From: Xylophilus sp. GW821-FHT01B05
GTDB lineage: Bacteria; Pseudomonadota; Gammaproteobacteria; Burkholderiales; Burkholderiaceae_C
NCBI GenBank assembly: GCA_038961845.1
Contig: CP152408.1
Coordinates: forward strand, 5,146,001 to 5,210,000
DNA length: 64,000 nucleotides
Direction: 5' to 3'
The position numbers were made by a program, and so were the translations under genes. Within the stretch, counting starts at the first letter, position 1, and each line of letters begins with the position of its first letter. The notes beneath the pieces are model-generated. The model searched no databases. It worked only from the letters and a program-made list of their open reading frames with translations, and had not been told where the DNA came from. Shown piece by piece: positions 53,190-62,741 of the stretch.

Positions 53190-53268
53190 ACATCACCGCA
53201 GGACAGGCTGGCCGTAGCGCGCCTCCCGCCCACTCCCGGCAGGCGCACGCCGCGACGGGGGTATCGCC

Positions 53269-55212
53269 ATGAGCAGCCTGCTCAACGTCGGCACGCGCGC
53301 GCTGCTGGCCAACCAGGCCGGGCTGGCAACCACCGGCAACAACATCGCCAACGTCAATACGGTCGGCTATTCCCGGCAGACCGTGGTGCTGGGCCAGGTG
53401 CAGGGCCAGAACGATGGCAGTGGCTACATCGGCAAGGGCGTGCAGGTCGTCACCGTCACGCGCCAAAGCAGCGACCTGCTGACACGCCAGAGCACCACCG
53501 CCAATTCGGTGGCGGCCGCCGACTCCATCCGCGCCACGCGCCTGTACCAGATGGAAGACCTGTTCCCCGCCGGCACGACCGGCATGGGCGCAGCGCTGAC
53601 CAATCTGCTCAACTCCTTCACCAACGTTGCCAGCAACCCCTCGGACCTGAGCGCGCGCTCGGTGGCCTTGTCCAACGCCGACGAGCTGGCCAACCGCCTG
53701 CGCACCGCGTCCTCGCGGCTCGACGACCTGGCCAACGGCGTGCAGCAGGAGCTTTCCACGTCGGTCTCGGCGGTCAACCGCCTGACCTCGCAGATCGCCA
53801 CGGTGAATGAGCAGATCGCGCGCGCCAAGAGCAGCGGCCATACGCCCAACGACCTGCTGGACCAGCGCGACAAGCTGATCAACGACCTGAACGGCTACGT
53901 GCAGACCTCGCAGGTGACCGCCGACGACGGCAGCACCAACATCTTCCTGGGCAGCCAGCCGCTGGTGCTGGGCAACGTGGTGACGCAGGTGTCGCTCAAG
54001 ACCGACGACCCGTCCGGCACCAAGCTGGCGATCGTGCGCGACGGTGCCACCACCACGCTGGACGAGAACACCATCGGCGGCGGCAGCATCAGCGGCCTGC
54101 TGAAATTCAGCAACACCGACATGGTGGACGCGCGCAACCAGATCGGCCGCATGGCGGTCACCGTCAGCTCCCTGCTGAATGCGCAGCACCAGGTGGGCCT
54201 GGACATGGATGGCAACGCCGGCACGGCGCTGTTCAACACGCCCTCGGTCGACAACGTCTATGACGCGAACGGCCTCAAGAGCTCGGCCCTGGGCGTGACC
54301 CTGACCGATGCGTCGGCGCTGAAGGCCACCGACTACCAGCTCTACTTCGACGGCACCGGCTCGGCCGGGACCCTGGTGCGCAGCGCTGACGGCAGCAAGG
54401 AAAGCTTCACCGTCGGCGCCGGCGGGGCACTGACCTTCTCCAATGACGGCGGCATCACGACCACCACCAGCATGGACGGACTGCAGTTCACCGTCGGCAC
54501 GCCGGCGCCGGCAGCCGGCAGCACGCTCACGGCCAAGCCCTTTGCCACTGCCGCAGGCGACATCAAGACCGCCATCTCCAACCCGCGCCAGCTGGCCGTG
54601 GCCAGCCCGATCGAGGCCGTGCCCGCCAGCACCAACACCGGCACGCTGTCGGTCGCCTCGATCTCGGCCACGCCCGATCTGGTGCTGCCGACCACGGCAC
54701 TGACGCTGACCTTCGCCAAGGCGGTAGCACCCTCCACGCAGGACACCTACAGCTACACGGACGGGGGCGGCGCCACCGTGACCGCCAACTACACGCCCGG
54801 CGACACCATCACCATCGAGGGCCGCAGCATCATGCTCAAGGGCACGCCTGCGGCCGGCGACACGCTGACCATCGGCCCGAGCACCGCCGCCTACCGCAAC
54901 ACCAGCGCGGGCAACGCCACGGCCATGGCCGCACTGGCCGACGCCACGGCCTTCGACGGCGGCACGCTGTCTGACGGCTACGCCGGCATCATCGCCAACG
55001 TCGGCCTGAGCGTGCAGAACGCGCAGTACGCGTCCCAGGTGTCCACCTCCATCGCCACCAGCCTGGCCAGCGACAAGGCCTCGATCGCGGGCGTCAGCCT
55101 GGACGAGGAAGCCAGCAACCTGCTGATGTACCAGCAGGCCTACCAGGCCTCGGCCAAGATGATCCAGGTGTCGCAGAGCATCTTCGACTCGCTGATCCAG
55201 ACCATGCGATGA
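53269..55212 (+). CDS. flgK: FlgK hook-filament junction protein 1
   Basis: Adapter between hook and filament. The 647-residue product starts MSSLLNVGTRALLANQAGLATTGNN, continues IANVNTVGYSRQ, and ends with VSLDEEASNLLMYQQAYQASAKMIQ. The large Thr/Ala-rich middle is variable and longer than in E. coli. A REP-like element follows immediately, before flgL. Confidence 0.97.
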   Translation: MSSLLNVGTRALLANQAGLATTGNNIANVNTVGYSRQTVVLGQVQGQNDGSGYIGKGVQVVTVTRQSSDLLTRQSTTANSVAAADSIRATRLYQMEDLFPAGTTGMGAALTNLLNSFTNVASNPSDLSARSVALSNADELANRLRTASSRLDDLANGVQQELSTSVSAVNRLTSQIATVNEQIARAKSSGHTPNDLLDQRDKLINDLNGYVQTSQVTADDGSTNIFLGSQPLVLGNVVTQVSLKTDDPSGTKLAIVRDGATTTLDENTIGGGSISGLLKFSNTDMVDARNQIGRMAVTVSSLLNAQHQVGLDMDGNAGTALFNTPSVDNVYDANGLKSSALGVTLTDASALKATDYQLYFDGTGSAGTLVRSADGSKESFTVGAGGALTFSNDGGITTTTSMDGLQFTVGTPAPAAGSTLTAKPFATAAGDIKTAISNPRQLAVASPIEAVPASTNTGTLSVASISATPDLVLPTTALTLTFAKAVAPSTQDTYSYTDGGGATVTANYTPGDTITIEGRSIMLKGTPAAGDTLTIGPSTAAYRNTSAGNATAMAALADATAFDGGTLSDGYAGIIANVGLSVQNAQYASQVSTSIATSLASDKASIAGVSLDEEASNLLMYQQAYQASAKMIQVSQSIFDSLIQTMR

Positions 55213-55330
55213 CCCCCAGGCTACGCGCTTCGCGTCTTCGCCAACCCCCTTGCAGGGGGCACATCCAGCGGCCCGGCAAAGCCGGTTCCGCGGATGTCTG
55301 CGCTTGGCCTGCTCCGCGGCCTTTGGAGCC
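55213..55330. repeat. REP-like element between flgK and flgL
   Basis: Reverse-oriented family copy: cccccaggctacgcgcttcg, ccccttgcaggggg, catccagcggcccggcaaag and ttccgcggatgt, ending in the gcctgctccgcggcctttgg block. It starts one base after the flgK stop. A strong hairpin here could lower flgL expression relative to flgK. Confidence 0.85.
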
Positions 55331-55394
55331 CCTGCGGGCGATGTGCGGCTAACGCGTAGCGCCATGGACCAATTGATAGAGAGAGAGACCCAGC

Positions 55395-56621
55395 ATGACC
55401 AATCCCTACGGCCGTATCGGCACCGCCAACGCCTTTGACAACGCCCTTCGCAATCTGTCGGCCCGCCAGAGCGCGATGGTCAACCTGCAAGGGCAGGTCA
55501 GCGCCAACCAGAACGTGCAGCGCGGCAGCGACGACCCTGCCGCCGCCGCGGCGGCCGAGCGCGCCACCACGCGCCTGTCACGCATCGATACCGAACAAAA
55601 GGCGCTGACCGCGCAGCGCGCCACCATCCAGAGCGCCGAAGGCACGCTGGGCAACGTCAACTCCGCCATCCAGGACTTCCGCGACCTGGTGATCCAGGCC
55701 GGCAACGGCAGCTATGACGCGACCTCGCGCGCCAGCATCGTGCAGCAGCTCAGCTCGCTGCGCGACCAGATCCTGTCGCTGGCCAACCAGAAGGACAGCA
55801 GCGGCCAGTCGCTGTTCGGCGGCCTGGGCAGCACGGCGGCCCCCTTCGTTGACGGCAACGTCGTTACCTACAGCGGCATCGGCGGGCAGAACGCGAGCAA
55901 CGGCAACGCCATCTCGACCACCGTCGACGGCTATGCGACCTTCATGGACGTGCCCACCGGCAATGGCGTCTTCAGCATTGCGCTGCCGACCAATGCCAGC
56001 GGCACGGTGACCAACACCGGCACCGCCTGGGCCGACGCCGGCACGGTGACCAACCCCGCAGCCCTGACCGGCGCCAGCTACAGCGTCAGCTTTGCGGTGG
56101 ATGCCGCCGGCAACACCACCTACAGCGTGCCCGGCAGCACCCCGCCCATCGCCAACCAAACCTATGTGTCGGGCCAGCCGATCAGCTTCGACGGTCTGTC
56201 CTTCAACGTCACGGGCACCCCCGCCAATGGCGACAGCATGAACATCGCGCCCAGCCAGAAGACCAGTATCTTCTCGGTGATGGACCAGGCGATCAGCGAG
56301 CTCAGCAAGTCCGGCGCCAATGTCGGCGCCACCACCAACGCGGTGACCCAGGCGCTGCAGCAGCTCGACAGCGGCCTGTCCCGGGTGAGCGCGAGCCGCT
56401 CCTACGCCGGCGAACTGCTCAACCGCGCCGACCGGATCAGCGACACGCAGGACGCGCGCTCGGTCCAGGTCACGGCCGACCTGTCGCTGGCCGAGGGCTC
56501 GGACACCAACAGCCAGGTCAAGCGCGTGTCGGACTTCCAGAACCAGCAGACGGTCTATTCGGCAGCGCTGGCGTCCTATGCCCAGATCCAGAAGCTGTCG
56601 CTGTTCAACTACATCAGCTGA
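55395..56621 (+). CDS. flgL: FlgL hook-filament junction protein 3
   Basis: Second hook-filament adapter, related to flagellin. The 408-residue product has an N-terminus with GTANAFDNALRNLSARQSAM and VQRGSDDPAAAAAAERATTRL, a beta-rich middle and a C-terminal helix region with LDSGLSRVSASRSYAGELLNR. GAGAGAGA stands before the ATG. It closes the flg operon. Confidence 0.96.
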   Translation: MTNPYGRIGTANAFDNALRNLSARQSAMVNLQGQVSANQNVQRGSDDPAAAAAAERATTRLSRIDTEQKALTAQRATIQSAEGTLGNVNSAIQDFRDLVIQAGNGSYDATSRASIVQQLSSLRDQILSLANQKDSSGQSLFGGLGSTAAPFVDGNVVTYSGIGGQNASNGNAISTTVDGYATFMDVPTGNGVFSIALPTNASGTVTNTGTAWADAGTVTNPAALTGASYSVSFAVDAAGNTTYSVPGSTPPIANQTYVSGQPISFDGLSFNVTGTPANGDSMNIAPSQKTSIFSVMDQAISELSKSGANVGATTNAVTQALQQLDSGLSRVSASRSYAGELLNRADRISDTQDARSVQVTADLSLAEGSDTNSQVKRVSDFQNQQTVYSAALASYAQIQKLSLFNYIS

Positions 56622-56699
56622 TCGTTTGTCCGGGGCCCCCGCGCCCCAGCACGCCGCTACGATGGCGTATCCCGTCACCGCTCCCGTTCCGCGCACCGC

Positions 56700-57983
56700 A
56701 TGACCGCCACCGTCCTCGACAGCATCACCCTGGGCTACCAGCCGCTGTGGGGTCCCCGCCGCACGCTGATGGGCATCGCACTGTTCGTGCGGCCGGAAGC
56801 CGACGCCACGGTGGATGCCGCCCACCTGGTCGAGGCGCTGCAAGAGCTGCTGCCCGCCGAGGCCCCGCCCATCCTGCTGCTGGCCCAATCAGCCCCCTTG
56901 CTGGCCGGCCTGCTGGACCATGTGCAACCGGCCCCGCGCCGGCTCGCCGGCGAAGAGCCCACCTTCAGCACCCACACCTTCTTCACGCCCACGCTGGTGG
57001 TGCCTGCCACCGAGCTGGCACGCGCACCGGTGGCCGACGCAGTGCGCCGCGCCCACCGGCGCGGGCTGCAACTGGTTTGGCAGGGCGAGGCCGAGCAGCC
57101 GCCCGAGCCCGGCCTGGCCGGCTGCTTTGCGCGCCAGTGGCTCAGCGTATCGCCGGCGCTGGCCGCGCTGGCCCTGCACGACGCCCTGCGCCAGGCCAAG
57201 GCGCCGGCCGGCGTGCCCGCCACCGGCCCGCTGCCCAGCGGCCAGATCTTTGGCGGCATCGCCAGCCATGTGCTGATGGAATATTGCTTTGAGCGCTGCC
57301 GCGCCCATGCGCTGGCCGGCTGGCCGGTGGAAGACGCGGTCTACAGCCTGCGCCACGGCCCGCTGGAGCCCGACCACAAGGTGGTGCTGGCCACGCTGCA
57401 GGCGCTAGAGGCCGACCGCTCGGCCGAAACGGTGGAGCGCACGCTGTGCGACGACCCGCTGCTGGCCTACCGCTTCCTGGTCTATGCCAATTCGCCCGGC
57501 GTCGGGCTGCGCAGCGGCGTGGAGTCGGTGCGCCACGGGCTGATGATGCTGGGCACCGCCACATTGGCGCAGTGGCTGGTAGAGCAGTTGCCGCACGCCA
57601 GCCATGACTCGGTGCTGCGCCCGGTCAAGGCCGGCATGGTGATGCGCTCGCGCCTGATGGAGCGCCTGCTCGACGCCGGCAGCGAAGAAGCGCTGCGCCG
57701 CGAGATCGCCCTGTGCGGGCTGTTCTCCGACCTGGATCAACTGCTGGACCAGCCCCTGGGCAGCATCCTCACCCGCCTGCCGCTGTCCGGCCGCATCTAC
57801 GACGCCACCGTGATGCACACCGGCCCCTACGCCGCCGCCCTGGCCATGGCGGTGGCGCTCGAATCCCCCGACACCGAGGCCACCCGCCGCCTGTGCGTGC
57901 GCCACGCCATGGACCGCGGCGACATCAACCGCGCCCTGCTGCGCATGCTGGGCGGGCTGCAGGCAGACGGCGCGCTGCGCTGA
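56700..57983 (+). CDS. HDOD-domain signalling protein with degenerate EAL-like N-terminus
   Basis: A 427-residue cytosolic protein. The C-terminal part (about 200-400) is HDOD-like: LCDDPLLAYRFLVYANSPGVGLRSGVESVRHGLMMLGTATLAQWL spread over about 240-290. The N-terminal part (1-190) has the shape of an EAL-type barrel (LGYQPLWGPRRTLMG) but lacks the E-A-L catalytic motif, as in the YuxH/CdgJ-type proteins that affect motility in other bacteria. It lies 78 bp after flgL, so a motility role is plausible, not shown. Confidence 0.83.
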   Translation: MTATVLDSITLGYQPLWGPRRTLMGIALFVRPEADATVDAAHLVEALQELLPAEAPPILLLAQSAPLLAGLLDHVQPAPRRLAGEEPTFSTHTFFTPTLVVPATELARAPVADAVRRAHRRGLQLVWQGEAEQPPEPGLAGCFARQWLSVSPALAALALHDALRQAKAPAGVPATGPLPSGQIFGGIASHVLMEYCFERCRAHALAGWPVEDAVYSLRHGPLEPDHKVVLATLQALEADRSAETVERTLCDDPLLAYRFLVYANSPGVGLRSGVESVRHGLMMLGTATLAQWLVEQLPHASHDSVLRPVKAGMVMRSRLMERLLDAGSEEALRREIALCGLFSDLDQLLDQPLGSILTRLPLSGRIYDATVMHTGPYAAALAMAVALESPDTEATRRLCVRHAMDRGDINRALLRMLGGLQADGALR

Positions 57984-58032
57984 AACCGCGGCTGTTTATG
58001 CTCGGGGCGGTTCACCACTCACCGCCCGCACC

Positions 58033-58698
58033 ATGAGCACAGCCCCCATCGAGATCGAAACCGGCCCGCAGCCGCGCGCCAGCATCATCATCCTGCACGG
58101 CCTGGGTGCCAGCGGCGATGACTTTGTGCCCATCGCGCATGAGCTGGACCTGGCCGCCGTGGGCCCGGTGCGCTTCGTGTTCCCGAACGCGCCGGTGCAG
58201 CCGGTCAGCATCAACGGCGGCTACGCCATGCCGGCCTGGTACGACATTTTTCCCGGCACCGGCATCGCCCGGCGCGAGGACGAACCCGGCCTGCGCCGCT
58301 CGCTGGCCACGGTCGAGGCCCTGCTGGCACACGAGAAGGCGCGCGGCATTCCGGCCAACCGCATCGTGCTGGCGGGCTTCTCGCAGGGTTGCGCCATGGC
58401 CTTGCTGGCCGGCCTGCGCCACGCCGAGGCCCTGGCCGGCATCGTCGGCCTCTCCGGCTACCTGCCGCTGGCCGCCAGCACTGCAGCCGAGCAGCACCCG
58501 GCCAACCAGGCCACCCCCATCTTCCTGGCCCACGGCCGGCACGACGGCGTGGTGCAACTGCCGCGCGCCATCGCCTCGCGCGACGCGCTCACAGCGCTGG
58601 GGCATGCGCTTGAGTGGCACGACTACCCGATGGAGCACTCGGTCTGCCCACCCGAGATCGCCGACCTGAACCACTTCCTGCTGCGGGTACTGGCCTAG
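58033..58698 (+). CDS. Carboxylesterase/phospholipase of the alpha/beta hydrolase fold
   Basis: A 221-residue cytosolic hydrolase of the esterase D-like carboxylesterase 2 family. The catalytic triad is visible: Ser117 in LAGFSQGCAMAL, Asp171 in HGRHDGVV and His202 in PMEHSVCPPE; HGLGASGDDF supplies the oxyanion region. Natural substrate is unknown. It starts 49 bp after the HDOD gene. Confidence 0.93.
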   Translation: MSTAPIEIETGPQPRASIIILHGLGASGDDFVPIAHELDLAAVGPVRFVFPNAPVQPVSINGGYAMPAWYDIFPGTGIARREDEPGLRRSLATVEALLAHEKARGIPANRIVLAGFSQGCAMALLAGLRHAEALAGIVGLSGYLPLAASTAAEQHPANQATPIFLAHGRHDGVVQLPRAIASRDALTALGHALEWHDYPMEHSVCPPEIADLNHFLLRVLA

Positions 58699-58709
58699 GC
58701 TGCGCACAA

Positions 58710-58780
58710 AATTTAAGCAAAATAGGGCCTTAGCCCTTTACCCACCTGGGCTATTAGCTATAAAAAACATAGTACCAAAG
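58710..58780. repeat. Dispersed tagctat repeat between the esterase and gshA
   Basis: The AT-rich spacer holds aaaatagggccttagccc, cacctgggctattagctat and a following A run. These pieces match, in reverse order, the segment at 63923-63976 inside the MocR gene, and share blocks with 12703, 36785 and 43539. It may terminate transcription from the esterase. Confidence 0.65.
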
Positions 58781-58877
58781 GCTTTGTCGACCGGGCAATT
58801 TCCCGCCCCCGGGCGAGAAAATACCGCCGGTGTTACCGTCCGGCCCAGCAAAACATAGAACTATTGGCTATCAGCAT

Positions 58878-60449
58878 ATGGGCGAACTACAACAACGGCT
58901 GGCGGCATTGGCGCCGGCGCACCTGCGAGGCATCCGGCGAGGGATAGAGAAAGAGAGCCTGCGCGCGCGCGCCGACGGCAAGCTGGCGCTCACGCCGCAC
59001 CCAGTGGCGCTGGGCGCCGCGCTCACGCACCCGCACATCACCACCGACTTCAGCGAATCGCAGGTTGAGCTCATCACCGGCGTGCATGCCGACGTGGACG
59101 CCTGCCTGGCCGAGCTGCGCGAAGTGCACCAGTTCGTCTACCAAACCTTGCAGCGCGAATGCGCCAACGTGGATGACGAGCTGCTGTGGGCCTCCAGCAT
59201 GCCCTGCGGCCTGCCATCGGACGAGACCATTCCGATCGGGCGCTACGGCACCTCCAACATCGGCCGCGCCAAGAGCGTCTACCGCATGGGCCTGGGCCAC
59301 CGCTACGGCCGGCGCATGCAGACCATCTCGGGCATCCACTACAACTGGTCGCTGCCGGGCGTGTCGAGCGAGCAGTACTTCGCGCTGATCCGCAACTTCC
59401 GCCGCCACGCCTTTTTGCCGCTGGTGCTGTTTGGCGCCTCGCCGGCTGTGTGCGAGAGCTTTGTCGAAGGCCGCCCGCACACGCTGGAGCGCATTGGCGA
59501 CTACACCATGCACATGCCCTACGGCACCTCGCTGCGCATGGGGCGGCTGGGCTACCAGAGCGAAGCGCAGGCATCGCTATCGGTCAGCTACAACAGCCTG
59601 GAAGGCTACGGCGCCTCGCTGCAAGATGCGCTGACGCACCCCTACCCGGCCTACGAAAGCATTGGCGTGCGCAACCTGGGCGGTGAATACAACCAGCTCG
59701 CCACCACGCTGCTGCAGATCGAGAACGAGTTCTACGGCACCATCCGCCCCAAGCGCACCATCCACCCTGGCGAGCGGCCGCTGCATGCGCTGCGCGAGCG
59801 CGGCGTGGAATACGTCGAAGTGCGCCTGATGGACCTCGACCCCTTCGAGCCCCTGGGCATCAGCGCGCAGACCATGCGCCTGCTCGACGTCTTCCTGCTG
59901 CACTGCCTGCTGGCCGACAGCCCGCCCGACACGCCGGCAGAGATCGCCGAGATCGCCCACAACCAGCACCTCACCGCCGCCAGCGGCCGCCAACCCGGCC
60001 TGCTGCTGCAACGCCAGGGCCAGCAGGTGGCGCTGGTCGATTGGGCGGCGCAGATCCTGGCCGACTGCGCGCCCATTGCCGCGCAACTCGACGCCCTGCA
60101 CGGCGGCCAATTGCACGCAGAGGCCGTGCGCGCCGCCCAGGCTGCCATTGCCGCGCCGCACACCCTGCCCTCGGCCCGCGTGCTGGCGGCCATGCAAGAG
60201 CAGCACGGCAACGCCTTTATCGACTTTGCCCGCACCCGCTCGCAGGCCACGCGCGCAGCGCTGCTGGCCACGCCGCTGGCGCCCGCGCGGCAGGCCGCCT
60301 TCGAGCAGATGGCGCAGGACTCGGTCGAGGCGCAAAAGCGCATCGAAGCCGCCGACACCATGCCCTTCGAGCAGTTCCGCGAGCAGTACACATCGCCCCT
60401 GCACCTGATGCCGCGCAGCAAGCAAGCCAAGGCCGTGCTGCACGTGTGA
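58878..60449 (+). CDS. gshA: Glutamate-cysteine ligase
   Basis: First and rate-limiting enzyme of glutathione synthesis: joins L-glutamate and L-cysteine with ATP. The 523-residue product belongs to the E. coli GshA type, with LRGIRRGIEKESLRARADG, ALTHPHITTDFSESQVELIT, SMPCGLPSDETIPIG and YVEVRLMDLDPFEPLGI. Length agrees with the E. coli enzyme (518 residues). The ATG at 58878 starts MGELQQRLAAL; an extended frame back to 58830 crosses AT-rich spacer and was not used. It is a housekeeping gene, unrelated to motility. Confidence 0.96.
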   Translation: MGELQQRLAALAPAHLRGIRRGIEKESLRARADGKLALTPHPVALGAALTHPHITTDFSESQVELITGVHADVDACLAELREVHQFVYQTLQRECANVDDELLWASSMPCGLPSDETIPIGRYGTSNIGRAKSVYRMGLGHRYGRRMQTISGIHYNWSLPGVSSEQYFALIRNFRRHAFLPLVLFGASPAVCESFVEGRPHTLERIGDYTMHMPYGTSLRMGRLGYQSEAQASLSVSYNSLEGYGASLQDALTHPYPAYESIGVRNLGGEYNQLATTLLQIENEFYGTIRPKRTIHPGERPLHALRERGVEYVEVRLMDLDPFEPLGISAQTMRLLDVFLLHCLLADSPPDTPAEIAEIAHNQHLTAASGRQPGLLLQRQGQQVALVDWAAQILADCAPIAAQLDALHGGQLHAEAVRAAQAAIAAPHTLPSARVLAAMQEQHGNAFIDFARTRSQATRAALLATPLAPARQAAFEQMAQDSVEAQKRIEAADTMPFEQFREQYTSPLHLMPRSKQAKAVLHV

Positions 60450-60511
60450 CAAAGGCGCGCTGCGGCTTGCCGTAGAGTTGGGCGGTCATTTATCCACAGG
60501 ACCGTCTCGCC

Positions 60512-61420
60512 ATGGGCATTGATTTCAAAGACCGCGTCGCCATCGTCACCGGAGCCGGCGGCGGCCTGGGCCGCCAGCATGCGCTGGCCCTCGCCAAACG
60601 CGGCGCCAAAGTCGTCGTCAATGACCTGGGCGGCACGCTCAACGGCGGCGGCAGCTCGGTCACGGCGGCGCAAGCGGTGGTCGACGAGATCGTCGCCGCC
60701 GGCGGCCAGGCCATCGCCAACGGCGCCTCCGTTACCGACTTCGACGCCGTGCAGGCCATGGTGCAGCAGGCGGTAGACGCCTGGGGCCGCGTCGACATAC
60801 TGGTCAACAACGCCGGCATCCTGCGCGACAAAAGCTTTGCCAAGATGGAGCTGGCCGACTTCCGCCTGGTGCTGGACGTGCACCTGATGGGCGCCGTGCA
60901 CTGCAGCAAGGCCGTCTGGCCGCTGATGACCGCGCAGCAATACGGCCGCATCGTCATGACCACCTCGTCCTCCGGCCTGTACGGCAACTTCGGCCAGAGC
61001 AACTACGGCGCCGCCAAGATGGCCCTGGTCGGCCTGATGCAGACGCTCAGCATCGAAGGCGAGAAACACGGCATCCGCATCAACTGCCTGGCCCCCACCG
61101 CCGCCACCCGTATGACCGAAGGCCTGATGCCGCAGCAGGTGCTGGACGCCCTCGACCCCGCCGCCGTCGTGCCCGCCATGCTGGTGCTGGCAGCGGAAGA
61201 CGCCCCCAACCGCACGGTTCTGTGCGCAGGCGCCGGCAGCTTCGAGGCCGCGCATGTCACGCTCACCCAAGGCACTTTCATCGGCACCGGCCCGGATGCG
61301 CCAGAGCGGCTGGCGGCGCAGTTGGCCAAGGTGACGGATCGGGCGGGGGAGCAGGTGCCGCTGAGCGGGGCGGCGCAGGGGACGCTGGAGGTGGGGCGGG
61401 CGTTGGCGGGGCGGTCTTGA
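60512..61420 (+). CDS. Short-chain dehydrogenase, hydroxyacyl-CoA dehydrogenase-like
   Basis: A 302-residue NAD(P)-dependent oxidoreductase. The cofactor motif is TGAGGGLG (13-20), the NNAG motif is at 99-102, and the catalytic Tyr165/Lys169 lie in SNYGAAKMA with Ser153 nearby. VVVNDLGGTLNGGGSS and the long C-terminus resemble the (3R)-hydroxyacyl-CoA dehydrogenase part of multifunctional enzyme type 2, so a role in fatty-acid or polyketide-like metabolism is likely. The specific substrate is unknown. The last 25 residues change codon style (many gcggggg runs) but the frame remains open. Confidence 0.9.
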   Translation: MGIDFKDRVAIVTGAGGGLGRQHALALAKRGAKVVVNDLGGTLNGGGSSVTAAQAVVDEIVAAGGQAIANGASVTDFDAVQAMVQQAVDAWGRVDILVNNAGILRDKSFAKMELADFRLVLDVHLMGAVHCSKAVWPLMTAQQYGRIVMTTSSSGLYGNFGQSNYGAAKMALVGLMQTLSIEGEKHGIRINCLAPTAATRMTEGLMPQQVLDALDPAAVVPAMLVLAAEDAPNRTVLCAGAGSFEAAHVTLTQGTFIGTGPDAPERLAAQLAKVTDRAGEQVPLSGAAQGTLEVGRALAGRS

Positions 61421-61506
61421 GGCGTGGGCAGCTCAGGAATACGTGGGTGACAAATCGTCTATGTCACAGCATCGACCGCTGGCCCTGATGAAGACAATTG
61501 CCGAAC

Positions 61507-62673
61507 TCAAACCTGGGACGGCACCGGCGGCCATGTTCCCGCCTCCCTGCGCGCCTCGAACCACCTGTGCATCGCAGCATCCTCGACCGCGTATTCGCCG
61601 CGCGCTGATTTCCACACCAGGGCCGGCATGCGCTGGCGCAGGGCTTCCAGCGCCTTCTGCGCCTGGGCCACGCTCACCACGATGCCTGCCTTTTCGCGAT
61701 AGAACTTGAGTGCATCGGCGTCGTACGGACGAAAGCGCGGCCCCTGCTCCAGCATGCGCCACAGCATGGCCTGCTCGGCGGGTTTCAAGCCCAGGTAGTC
61801 GGATTCCATCTGCGCTTCGTCGTCGCGCTGGCGCTGTTGCGCGGCATGCAGCATGGCGGGCTCGAAGCGCTCCTGCAGGTCTGCCAGCGGGCTCAACACC
61901 TGGCCCAAGGCCTCCATGAAGAACTGCGGGCGGTTGCCAAAGCCTTCAAAGGCCGTCTGCAGGGCGGCGGTATCCACCGGTCGAAGGTCGGGCCGCTGGG
62001 CCTCGACCAGGTGGGCGATGTGGGCGATGAAATCAGCACCCAGGGGCGGCATGCGCTGGATCTGGGAGCCGTAGAAGGGCGACCCGTTGGTGTTGACCAG
62101 GCGCAGCAGCTTGTCGCGGTCAGAGCCCGACATCACCAGCATCAGGTGCACCTCGCCGGGCTGGTTCATCTGGTCGCGGGCCGATTTGAGGGCCGACATG
62201 GCGTTCTCGCCGGCCTCGCTGGTGAGGGCGTGCTGGGCTTCGTCAATGATCAGCGCCACCGGCTTGCCCGCGGATTCGTACAGGGCGCGCAAGGCGTCGG
62301 TCAGCGTCAGGCCATCCACCTTGCCGATCTTGCTGGTGTCGATCTGCAGCCAGCCGGCCAGGCTGACCTTCTCCAGCCCGGCCTTGCGCGCCGCCTGGGC
62401 CACGACGCCCAGGTGCGGCTGCAACGCGCGCCCAATGGCTTCGGCGATGAGGGCGCCAGGGTCGCGAGCGGTATCGGCCCACAGATCGACGTACACCACA
62501 ACGATGCCCGCCTGCTCCAGCGCGGGACGCAAATCACCGCGCAGGAAGGTGGTTTTGCCGGTGCGGCGCGGCGCGGCCAGGAACAGGCCGTTGTGGGCAT
62601 CGCCAAACACCGACCTGCCCTGCAAGGCCACCACCAGTTCTTTGGCCAATGCGGAACGCGAGTAGGCGATCAT
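61507..62673 (-). CDS. Stand-alone P-loop ATPase (AAA, Orc1/Cdc6-like)
   Basis: A 388-residue ATPase. Walker A is APRRTGKTTFL (K40), Walker B ALIIDEAQHAL (D144, E145), and a possible sensor region is MLVMSGSDRDKLLRLVN. The C-terminal part (about 300-380) resembles a winged-helix domain. Proteins of this kind (archaeal-type or STAND-related ATPases that begin with an APRRTGKT P-loop) occur as single genes of uncertain function, sometimes mobile. The ATG at 62673 has AAGGA 7 bp upstream. An AT-rich, palindrome-filled promoter region unlike the rest of the window stands before it, which suggests acquisition by transfer. Confidence 0.78.
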   Translation of the reverse strand: MIAYSRSALAKELVVALQGRSVFGDAHNGLFLAAPRRTGKTTFLRGDLRPALEQAGIVVVYVDLWADTARDPGALIAEAIGRALQPHLGVVAQAARKAGLEKVSLAGWLQIDTSKIGKVDGLTLTDALRALYESAGKPVALIIDEAQHALTSEAGENAMSALKSARDQMNQPGEVHLMLVMSGSDRDKLLRLVNTNGSPFYGSQIQRMPPLGADFIAHIAHLVEAQRPDLRPVDTAALQTAFEGFGNRPQFFMEALGQVLSPLADLQERFEPAMLHAAQQRQRDDEAQMESDYLGLKPAEQAMLWRMLEQGPRFRPYDADALKFYREKAGIVVSVAQAQKALEALRQRMPALVWKSARGEYAVEDAAMHRWFEARREAGTWPPVPSQV

Positions 62674-62697
62674 GATTTATCCTTCGATATCACAAAA

Positions 62698-62741
62698 AAG
62701 ATAAATTATCTTAATTTAGATAAACTTCGATAATTCTATCG
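62698..62741. promoter_or_regulatory. AT-rich nested palindromes in front of the ATPase gene
   Basis: Three overlapping dyads: aagataaattatctt (62698-62712), tatct-N6-agata (62707-62722) and cgata-attc-tatcg (62728-62741). A ttcgata motif also occurs at 62683-62689 and 62726-62732. Such stacked operators in an 82-bp promoter suggest a repressor site. No regulator gene is adjacent apart from MocR. Confidence 0.6.
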
